In this document: positions 1-5,415 of the stretch, one piece after another
Layout: every line of letters begins with the position of its first letter
How positions within the stretch are numbered: the stretch's first letter is position 1
Origin: Bacteroidales bacterium UBA2939
Lineage (GTDB): Bacteria; Bacteroidota; Bacteroidia; Bacteroidales; P3
Direction: 5' to 3'
NCBI GenBank assembly: GCA_002349055.1
Contig: DECD01000009.1
Span: 1-5,415 of the forward strand
DNA: 5,415 nucleotides
Made by a program: the position numbers and the translations under genes
The notes under the pieces: model-generated
Told to the model about the DNA's origin: nothing
Databases searched by the model: none
Seen by the model: only the letters and a program-made list of their open reading frames with translations

Positions 1-116
1 TTGCGCACATGCAGCGGCCTTGCGCGCAGGCACCACCTGCCGCGCCACTCATACCCGATGACCGTCCCCACCGTCCCACGGTAGGCGTCGTTGACTCCAA
101 ATCGTTGCTTTGCCAT
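1..116 (-). CDS. N-terminal part of a DUF6266-like hypothetical protein (runs off the left edge)
   Basis: Read on the minus strand from an ATG at 116-114, this gives 38 codons without a stop before the window ends. The peptide begins MAKQRFGVNDAYRGTVGTVI and continues with a Gly-Tyr-Glu-Trp-Arg-Gly-Arg-Trp-Cys-Leu-Arg run and an Arg-Pro-Leu-His-Val segment. From memory, this resembles the start of DUF6266-type proteins of Bacteroidota, which open with a G-x-V-G-T-V-(V/I)-G-x-x-W-(K/R)-G stretch followed by a short basic R-x-x-P segment. No function is known to me for that family. The start is chosen because it is the first in-frame ATG before the conserved stretch and follows an A/T-rich leader. 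Only the first 38 residues are visible, so the family call is tentative; the open frame itself looks real from its motif content. Confidence 0.6.
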   Translation of the reverse strand, partial: MAKQRFGVNDAYRGTVGTVIGYEWRGRWCLRARPLHVR

Positions 117-142
117 GATTAACTGCTTATTATTTTTTGTTT

Positions 143-305
143 AACGGCGAATTTTACGAATTAAGCGAATTTCTTTTTCTCTTAATTACGAGCGAATTAC
201 GCGAATATCGCCTGCGGCAGCTGCCGCGCGAAGCAAGCGGCATTAGTGCAATTCGCCAGCAATTGACCTGCGTAGCCATTCGTTAAATTCGTTAAATTCG
301 CCGTT
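143..305. repeat. Long imperfect palindrome, possible MITE-like or hairpin element
   Basis: The outer arms 143-162 and 286-305 are inverted copies matching at 19 of 20 positions; extended to 143-170 and 278-305 they match at 25 of 28. An inner pair, GCGAATT at 192-198 and AATTCGC at 250-256, shares exactly the same symmetry axis (position 224), as do short pairings at 200-206 with 242-248 and 209-215 with 233-239. The whole 163 bp can therefore fold as one long, interrupted hairpin. A separate perfect 14-bp palindrome, GCGGCAGCTGCCGC, lies at 214-227 near the centre. I see no open reading frame of its own, no transposase and no clear target-site duplication. It lies upstream of the minus-strand gene at 116. 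It may be a small non-autonomous mobile element, or a structured leader of that gene. Confidence 0.6.
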
Positions 306-372
306 GAAATAATATTGTCGCCATATAATATAAGTCGAAAAGGGTAACATGTCAAGTAATAAATTGTTAAAA

Positions 373-443
373 GCCCTATTTTCGCCCTATCATCACCTAC
401 CGTGGTAGGAGTTGATAGGGCGTTGGTAGGGCGTTGATAGGTA
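373..443. repeat. Palindromic, helically phased TAGG array with 11-bp tandem repeats
   Basis: CCTA occurs at 375, 386 and 396, and its complement TAGG at 406, 416, 427 and 438, so seven copies follow each other at steps of 10-11 bp. The three CCTA copies pair with the first three TAGG copies around a single axis (402.5). The inner part is a strong hairpin: GCCCTATCA at 384-392 with TGATAGGGC at 413-421, and CCTAC at 396-400 with GTAGG at 405-409 around a CGTG loop. The right side is also three tandem 11-mers, GTTGATAGGGC, GTTGGTAGGGC and GTTGATAGGTA, at 411-443. Steps near one helical turn would place all copies on one face of the DNA, which suits cooperative protein binding. A structured RNA or mobile-element end is also possible. 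No known family is recognised. Confidence 0.65.
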
Positions 444-547
444 GATGATATGGAAAAAATGAGACAAAAACTGTTCAGGATAGTCATAGTGACTTATGCT
501 GTCATGGCAACTTTCCTATGTCAGTTTACCAAGCGAAAGTATGCCGA

Positions 548-583
548 GGATTTGGAGGCTTGTAAACACGAGCCTCCAAATCC
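548..583 (+). terminator. 13-bp perfect hairpin, possible terminator or operator upstream of fic
   Basis: GGATTTGGAGGCT at 548-560 is the exact reverse complement of 571-583. The 10-nt loop can close further with G562-C569 and T563-A568. On the plus strand it is followed by GTGTTTTG, a short and poor T-tract, so it is only a weak candidate for an intrinsic terminator. It ends 25 bp before the -33 box of the fic promoter, so it could insulate that promoter from upstream transcription, or be an operator. No convincing gene ends here. Confidence 0.4.
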
Positions 584-598
584 GTGTTTTGAACCAAC

Positions 599-651
599 GA
601 CGATATTTTTTGCGCCGATAAAGAAAAAATTCGTATCTTTGCATTTTAAAT
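599..651 (+). repeat. Promoter-bearing direct repeat, copy 1 (upstream of fic)
   Basis: This 53-bp block recurs at 1744-1794 on the same strand. Aligned, the copies match at 47 of 51 positions apart from one 2-bp indel near the left end. The identical core covers TTTTTGCGCCGATAAAGAAA, the -33 box and most of the spacer of the promoter. Shared identity reaches well beyond what promoter consensus alone would require. The two copies enclose the fic gene with a repeat period of 1143 bp. Confidence 0.85.
609..641 (+). promoter_or_regulatory. Bacteroidota-type promoter of fic
   Basis: TTTG at 609-612 is the -33 element and TATCTTTG at 634-641 fits the TAnnTTTG -7 element, with a 21-nt spacer, which suits the primary sigma factor of Bacteroidota. 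Transcription should start about 5-10 nt after 641, giving a leader of under 25 nt before the fic ATG at 667. Confidence 0.75.
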
Positions 652-666
652 ATAATCTACCGAGAG

Positions 667-1698
667 ATGAGTTACACACCGCCGTTTGCAGTTAGTGCGG
701 AAGCCATCAGTTTGGTGGCTGAAATATCGGCACAGATTGAGCGCTATGCCATCCGTTTGGAGCAAGAGGACGGATTGCGTCTGCGCAAGGCCAATCGTAT
801 CAAGACCATCCACTCGTCGCTGGCCATTGAAGGCAATGAACTGACAGAAAGTCAGGTTAGCGACATTTTGGAGGGAAAGAATGTGGTGGCACCATTGCGG
901 CAGATACAGGAGGTGAAGAACGCCATCCGAACCTACGAGCTTTACCCTTCACTCGACCCATTCAAGGTGAAAGACTTGCTGAAGGCTCATGGTGTGATGA
1001 TGGAAGCCCTGATTGACGATGCCGGTCGTTTCCGCAGTGGGGGTGTTGGCGTTTTTGAGGGTGAACGCTGCGTTCATCTGGCACCGCCAGCCCAGCGTGT
1101 GCCGGAACTGATGGGCGACCTATTTGAATGGCTGAAGAAATCGAAAGACCATCTGCTCATCCGCTCGTGCGTGTTCCATTTCGAATTTGAGTTCATTCAT
1201 CCGTTCAGTGATGGGAATGGTCGTACTGGGCGCCTATGGCAATCGCTCATTTTGGGCCGTTTGCATCCGCTGTTTGAACATTTGCCCGTGGAAAACATCG
1301 TCTATTCCAACCAGCAGCAATACTATGAGGCCATAGGCGAGAGTACCCGTCGGGCCGACAGCGGACCCTTTATCGATTTCATGCTTGGCGAAATACTGAA
1401 GACTTTGAAGAACCATCAGGGCGAACCGCTGCACGAAAAAAATGTTGAAGAAGAGTTCGGTGCAAAGTTCGGGAAAGAGTTCGGTGTAAAGTTCGGTGTA
1501 AAGTTCGGGGCAAACGAGAAACGCGTGCTCTTGATTTTGGATTTCAATCCTGCTGTGTCTGCCAACGAGATTGCAGAACAAATAGGATTGAGCCAACGTG
1601 GAGTAGAGAAGCAGTTGAAGAAATTCCGCGACCTTGGAATAATCACAAGAAAAGGAAGCGACAAGAATGGTTTGTGGGTCGTCACCAAACAACGATGA
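667..1698 (+). CDS. Fic-family AMP-transferase-like protein with inhibitory helix and C-terminal winged helix
   Basis: Fic enzymes usually transfer AMP from ATP to hydroxyl groups of target proteins. The signature HPFSDGNGRTGR is complete at residues 178-189, with catalytic His178, Asp182 and the Gly-Asn-Gly-Arg anion loop, so activity is likely. The flap region lies around residues 120-138 (GRFRSGGVGV). An N-terminal S-x-x-x-E-G motif (Ser51, Glu55, Gly56) matches the inhibitory helix of class II Fic proteins, where Glu blocks ATP binding in cis; this fits the absence of any separate antitoxin gene. Residues 262-281 are five xxFG tetrapeptides. Residues 283-341 resemble a winged helix-turn-helix, suggesting DNA binding or autoregulation. 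At 343 residues it has the usual size for this architecture. The ATG at 667 gives the expected Tyr-x-Pro-Pro opening and a short leader from the promoter. Target unknown. The gene is less G+C-rich in appearance than the operon downstream and may be an acquired cassette. Confidence 0.93.
   Translation: MSYTPPFAVSAEAISLVAEISAQIERYAIRLEQEDGLRLRKANRIKTIHSSLAIEGNELTESQVSDILEGKNVVAPLRQIQEVKNAIRTYELYPSLDPFKVKDLLKAHGVMMEALIDDAGRFRSGGVGVFEGERCVHLAPPAQRVPELMGDLFEWLKKSKDHLLIRSCVFHFEFEFIHPFSDGNGRTGRLWQSLILGRLHPLFEHLPVENIVYSNQQQYYEAIGESTRRADSGPFIDFMLGEILKTLKNHQGEPLHEKNVEEEFGAKFGKEFGVKFGVKFGANEKRVLLILDFNPAVSANEIAEQIGLSQRGVEKQLKKFRDLGIITRKGSDKNGLWVVTKQR
1455..1514 (+). repeat. Five-copy 12-bp tandem repeat inside fic (xxFG linker)
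   Basis: GTTCGG recurs at 1455, 1467, 1479, 1491 and 1503, a perfect 12-bp step. It encodes EEFG, AKFG, KEFG, VKFG and VKFG between the Fic domain and the winged helix. Gain or loss of whole units keeps the reading frame, so linker length could vary between strains. Confidence 0.85.
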
Positions 1699-1743
1699 GG
1701 AGGATTATAAGATTATTGTTGGCTGAAAAAGAAGCTATCTGCT

Positions 1744-1794
1744 GACGATTTTTTGCGCCGATAAAGAAAATATTTGTATATTTGCACTTTAAAT
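1744..1794 (+). repeat. Promoter-bearing direct repeat, copy 2 (upstream of the epimerase operon)
   Basis: This is the second copy of the block at 599-651. It differs by four substitutions and lacks two bases near its left end. It starts 45 bp after the fic stop codon. After the shared TTTAAAT both copies also have a CCGAG(A/G)G motif about 8-9 nt further on, so weaker similarity may continue into the leaders. Confidence 0.85.
1752..1784 (+). promoter_or_regulatory. Bacteroidota-type promoter of the methylmalonyl-CoA operon
   Basis: TTTG at 1752-1755 and TATATTTG at 1777-1784 fit the -33 and -7 elements with the same 21-nt spacer as the fic promoter. The predicted leader to the ATG at 1882 is about 90 nt, ends in a very A/T-rich stretch and has no Shine-Dalgarno site, as is common in this phylum. 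No other consensus promoter is visible in the gaps before 4439, so the genes downstream probably depend on this one. Confidence 0.78.
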
Positions 1795-1881
1795 GCCCTT
1801 GTGCCGAGGGGTATAAAGGCATGATTGCTAGGTGATAAAAAAAGAATAACGTTAATAATAATATAATAAAATATAAAAATT

Positions 1882-2289
1882 ATGACACCTTCACACATTG
1901 AACACATCGGCATTGCCGTGACGAACCTCGACGAGGCTATCCGCTATTGGGAGGACGTTATGGGTCTGAAATGCTATGCCATCGAAGAAGTTAAGGACCA
2001 GAAAGTGAAGACCGCTTTCTTCCGCTGCGGCGACGTCAAGATTGAGCTTCTGGAGCCCACCTGCCCCGAGAGCACCATCGCGGCTTTCATCGAGAAGAAC
2101 GGCGGCAAGGGCGGCATGCACCACATTGCCTTCGCCATGGAGAACACCGACCAGGCCCTCAACGAGGCCAAGGAGAAGGGTGTGCGCCTGATAGACCAGC
2201 AGAGCCGCGGCGGCGCCGAAGGCCTCCACATCGGCTTCCTGCACCCGAAGAGCACGCTGGGCGTCCTCACCGAGTTTTGCTGCAAATAG
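1882..2289 (+). CDS. mce: Methylmalonyl-CoA epimerase
   Basis: This VOC-superfamily enzyme interconverts the (R) and (S) forms of methylmalonyl-CoA in the cytoplasm, linking methylmalonyl-CoA mutase to the carboxyltransferase encoded next. The 135-residue product has the usual bacterial length and two beta-alpha-beta-beta-beta modules. Likely metal ligands are His8 in the HIGIAV opening, Glu55 in KIELLEP, His81 in GGMHHIAF and Glu131 in the closing LTEF motif. Glu35 or Glu36, before the VKDQKVKTAFF strand, is in the place of the general base of characterised epimerases. The ATG at 1882 starts directly before the conserved HIEHIGIAV strand, so the start is well fixed. It is the first gene of the operon, 153 nt before the next start; that gap holds a pair of inverted repeats. 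Confidence 0.95.
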   Translation: MTPSHIEHIGIAVTNLDEAIRYWEDVMGLKCYAIEEVKDQKVKTAFFRCGDVKIELLEPTCPESTIAAFIEKNGGKGGMHHIAFAMENTDQALNEAKEKGVRLIDQQSRGGAEGLHIGFLHPKSTLGVLTEFCCK

Positions 2290-2328
2290 GCCTCACCTCC
2301 AGCCCCTCTCCAAGAGGAGTGGGGAGTA
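2290..2328 (+). repeat. Dispersed-type hairpin repeat, copy A
   Basis: The block begins GCCTCACC and contains the hairpin CCCCTCTCC (2303-2311), loop AAGA, GGAGTGGGG (2316-2324) with one T-T mismatch. It matches the reverse complement of 2381-2419 at 33 of 39 positions. It starts immediately after the epimerase stop codon. C-rich units of this kind (CCTCACC followed by a CCCCTCTCC hairpin) are, from memory, scattered widely between genes in Bacteroidales genomes. Confidence 0.75.
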
Positions 2329-2380
2329 GAATGCAAAACACTAATCAATCAATGAAATAATAACGAAAAGCCAAACTAAC

Positions 2381-2419
2381 TATTCCCCTCTCCTTTTGGA
2401 GAGGGGTTAGGGGTGAGGC
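2381..2419 (-). repeat. Dispersed-type hairpin repeat, copy B (inverted)
   Basis: This is the inverted partner of copy A. It carries a perfect 9-bp hairpin, CCCCTCTCC at 2385-2393, loop TTTT, GGAGAGGGG at 2398-2406, followed by GGGTGAGGC. It ends 20 nt before the ATG of the carboxyltransferase gene. With copy A it could also form a single 39-bp hairpin closing over the 52 nt between them. Confidence 0.75.
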
Positions 2420-2439
2420 TAATAAACAATAATAAAACT

Positions 2440-3999
<1,560 letters not shown>

Positions 4000-4036
4000 T
4001 TCATTTATTAACCAATATTTTAAAACATCAAAAAAA

Positions 4037-4360
4037 ATGAAGAAAGTTCTGTTTACCGCTATCGCCGCCATGGCCATGTTTGCCATGACCGCTTGCAACA
4101 ACCAGCCCGCCGAGGCTACCGAAGACACCACCGCCGTTGTCGCCGAGCAGTGCGACCAGCCCTGCATGGACACCACCGCCCATGAAGGTTGCTGCGAAGA
4201 GATGGCCGCCGTCGAAGGCCAGGCCTGCGAGCACAAGTGCCAGAAGGCCGAAGGCCAGGAGTGCCAGAAAGCCTGCGAGCACAAATGCCAGAAGGCTGAG
4301 GGCAAGGAGTGCTGCAAGAAAGCCGAAGGCAAAGAGTGCGAGCACAAGTGCCAGAAGTAA
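4037..4360 (+). CDS. Small Cys-rich lipoprotein of unknown function
   Basis: I do not recognise a characterised family. The 107-residue product starts with a basic MKK, a hydrophobic stretch and a lipobox ending in Met-Thr-Ala-Cys20, so it should be exported and lipid-anchored at Cys20. The mature part has 13 further Cys: a CDQPC pair (39-43), an HEGCC motif (49-53), then three CEHKC motifs (64-68, 80-84, 101-105) linked by KAEG(Q/K)EC units. Most of the remainder is Lys, Glu, Gln and Ala. Such Cys/His spacing suggests metal binding or disulfide pairing, but this is inference. It starts 37 nt after the carboxyltransferase stop, on the same strand and without an evident promoter, so it is probably co-transcribed. 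A strong hairpin follows it. Internal repeats at the DNA level suggest growth by duplication. That it is expressed is likely but not shown. Confidence 0.8.
   Translation: MKKVLFTAIAAMAMFAMTACNNQPAEATEDTTAVVAEQCDQPCMDTTAHEGCCEEMAAVEGQACEHKCQKAEGQECQKACEHKCQKAEGKECCKKAEGKECEHKCQK
4226..4357 (+). repeat. Internal CEHKC / KAEG repeats of the Cys-rich lipoprotein
   Basis: Three near-identical segments begin with TGCGAGCACAA(G/A)TGCCAG at 4226, 4274 and 4337. The units have unequal length: 16, 21 and 7 residues (the last cut by the stop codon). The second contains an extra Cys-Cys-Lys-Lys-Ala-Glu-Gly segment. The pattern suggests in-frame duplication with later change. Confidence 0.8.
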
Positions 4361-4370
4361 CTTGAATCAT

Positions 4371-4416
4371 ATTGTTGCGGCGGCGCAGCCGCCGCAACAA
4401 TTGATTTCCTTTTTTT
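4371..4416 (+). terminator. Strong intrinsic terminator-like hairpin inside the operon
   Basis: A perfect 14-bp, G+C-rich stem (4371-4384 with 4388-4401) closes a 3-nt loop GCA. Seven T residues follow at 4410-4416, after an 8-nt gap (TGATTTCC). The gap is longer than in a standard intrinsic terminator, so read-through or attenuation is plausible. It lies 10 nt after the lipoprotein stop codon and 22 nt before the OadG-like start codon. Confidence 0.7.
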
Positions 4417-4438
4417 GATGTTACAATAAAAAAGAACA

Positions 4439-5415
4439 ATGAAAACCATTAATAAATTCATTATTGCAGGTCTGTTCTGCTTCTCGATGCTGACGGCCGT
4501 GGCACAACCCCCTCAGGGAGGTCCGCAGCCCGATGCCGTGGCAGGAGCCACCCCGGCCGCCGGCGAACCTCGTCCCCACGAGGGCTGCATGATGCACGGC
4601 ATGGTGCCGCCCGTGGAGTTCCAGAGCGTGAAGATCTGCCTCGCACCCCAGATGGGTGCTTTCCTGGCTGTCGACAGCGTCGAGTGCTCCGTCCACCTTA
4701 TCGGTGGCACCGAGACCGGCCTCGACACCATTGCCAGCTACAAGACCGATAACACCTACAAACGCCACGACCTGAAGAACATCTTGCGTCCCGTGAGCGT
4801 CAGCGTCCTCGGCAAGTACTTCGTCGTCCTGGCCTCGGCCGTCAACGACACGGCCTATGTGGCCCTGCTCGACGAGCACATGAAACCCGTCGCACGCCGC
4901 AACTTCAGCAGCCCCATGTACGCCATGCACATCGAGCACGGTTCGATGATTGTGGTGGGTCGCAACCCCTATGGTTACGACATCAACATCATTCCGCTGC
5001 ACGGTGGCCTCGAAGCCTTCGAGAACGGCGAAATCATGACGCACCACTACCGCGTGGCCAAGCAGAGTGAGAAAATCAAGAAGTCCGACCCCGTTGGTAT
5101 CGGTCTCACCGCCGTCGCCGTCGCCGTGGTGTTCCTGGCTCTCGTCTGCATCGCCCTGCTTATCAGCGGTTCCGGCAAGCTGATGGCTGGCATGGATGAG
5201 AAGAAGAAAGAGGCGCCCAAGAAGGGTGGTGCCGCCGTTGCCGCTGCCGCTTCGGCAGCCAACAAGGAGGGCGAAATCTACGCCGCCATCGCCGCCGCCA
5301 TCCACCTCTACAACAACGAGCTTCACGATGAGGAAGATGCCGTCATCACCATCCAAAAGGTGGAGCGCGAGTGGACCCCGTGGAACGCCAAGTATTATAA
5401 TATGAATCAATATTT
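4439..5415 (+). CDS. OadG/MmdD-like membrane subunit with an exported N-terminal domain (3' end outside the window)
   Basis: OadG-family (gamma/delta) subunits anchor and assemble biotin-dependent, Na+-pumping decarboxylases. The 325 visible codons show a signal peptide (1-22, probable cut after Ala-Val-Ala), a Pro/Gly-rich segment with an HEGCMMHGM motif (47-55), an exported mostly beta-looking region (about 58-210), one membrane helix (about 218-243), a Lys/Ala-rich linker (254-276), and the cytoplasmic family signature: IYAAIAAAIHLY (280-291), HDEEDAVITI (296-305) and a PW-x-x-K motif at 314-318. The signature corresponds to the end of known OadG-type proteins (usually PWSSK), so few residues should be missing. 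The ATG at 4439 begins a good signal peptide. No consensus promoter is seen in the 78-nt gap, so expression probably depends on read-through of the hairpin upstream. I do not recognise the exported domain. Confidence 0.85.
   Translation, partial: MKTINKFIIAGLFCFSMLTAVAQPPQGGPQPDAVAGATPAAGEPRPHEGCMMHGMVPPVEFQSVKICLAPQMGAFLAVDSVECSVHLIGGTETGLDTIASYKTDNTYKRHDLKNILRPVSVSVLGKYFVVLASAVNDTAYVALLDEHMKPVARRNFSSPMYAMHIEHGSMIVVGRNPYGYDINIIPLHGGLEAFENGEIMTHHYRVAKQSEKIKKSDPVGIGLTAVAVAVVFLALVCIALLISGSGKLMAGMDEKKKEAPKKGGAAVAAAASAANKEGEIYAAIAAAIHLYNNELHDEEDAVITIQKVEREWTPWNAKYYNMNQY

Noticed and set aside
373..443. CRISPR array
   Set aside because: The repeat unit is only 11 bp and tandem without spacers, and no cas genes are present.
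197..487. 96-codon minus-strand frame across the palindromic region
   Set aside because: Its codons are made from the 143-305 and 373-443 repeats, giving repetitive Leu-Thr-Asn text; it has no recognisable domain.
450..695. 81-codon plus-strand frame with a hydrophobic N-terminus
   Set aside because: It reads through the 548-583 hairpin and the whole fic promoter block and overlaps the fic start by 29 bases; the C-terminal half is just the promoter translated. A shorter real peptide at its start cannot be excluded but has no support.
1234..1692. Antisense frames under the 3' half of fic
   Set aside because: They copy the 12-bp FG repeat in reverse and overlap a fully intact Fic domain on the other strand.
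667..1698. Fic as toxin of a two-gene toxin-antitoxin pair
   Set aside because: No small antitoxin gene lies beside it, and the inhibitory S-x-x-x-E-G motif is within the same protein, as in self-inhibited Fic enzymes.
1791..1881. Riboswitch in the epimerase leader
   Set aside because: Only a short TGCC/GGCA pairing is visible in about 90 nt; the remainder is plain A/T-rich leader with no known aptamer motif.
4421..5410. 329-codon antisense frame opposite the OadG-like gene
   Set aside because: It is the same codon-bias shadow; the sense frame has a signal peptide, membrane helix and OadG signature.

Overview
The window looks like a chromosomal piece of a member of the Bacteroidota, most likely a gut or rumen Bacteroidales. 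The grounds are two promoters of the TTTG / TAnnTTTG type used by that phylum, A/T-rich leaders without clear Shine-Dalgarno sites, and the gene order methylmalonyl-CoA epimerase, acyl-CoA carboxylase beta-type subunit, OadG-like subunit. Genus cannot be told from the sequence alone.

Layout. Bases 1-116 hold the 5' end of a minus-strand gene that leaves the window; it resembles the DUF6266-like proteins of Bacteroidota. Bases 117-633 have no convincing gene but much structure: a long imperfect palindrome (143-305, axis near 224), a second palindrome built from seven TAGG motifs spaced 10-11 bp apart (373-443), and a 13-bp perfect hairpin (548-583). A phylum-type promoter (609-641) then drives a 343-residue Fic-family protein (667-1698) with an intact catalytic motif, its own inhibitory helix motif, a five-copy xxFG repeat linker and a C-terminal winged helix.

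After fic, the promoter block appears again almost unchanged (1744-1794) and drives a metabolic operon. It encodes methylmalonyl-CoA epimerase (1882-2289), the carboxyltransferase subunit of methylmalonyl-CoA decarboxylase or propionyl-CoA carboxylase (2440-3999), a small Cys-rich lipoprotein of unknown function (4037-4360), and an OadG/delta-like membrane subunit cut by the window end (4439 onward). Together the recognised genes fit the last steps of the succinate-to-propionate pathway: (R)-methylmalonyl-CoA is epimerised to the (S) form, then decarboxylated to propionyl-CoA by a biotin-dependent, probably Na+-exporting membrane complex. The biotin carrier and the membrane beta subunit would be expected just past the right edge.

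The operon holds two non-coding elements: an inverted pair of about 39-nt repeats between epimerase and carboxyltransferase, and a strong terminator-like hairpin between the lipoprotein and the OadG-like gene. The most interesting points are the fic gene lying between two copies of one promoter block, the helically phased TAGG palindrome, and the Cys-rich lipoprotein inside a decarboxylase operon.
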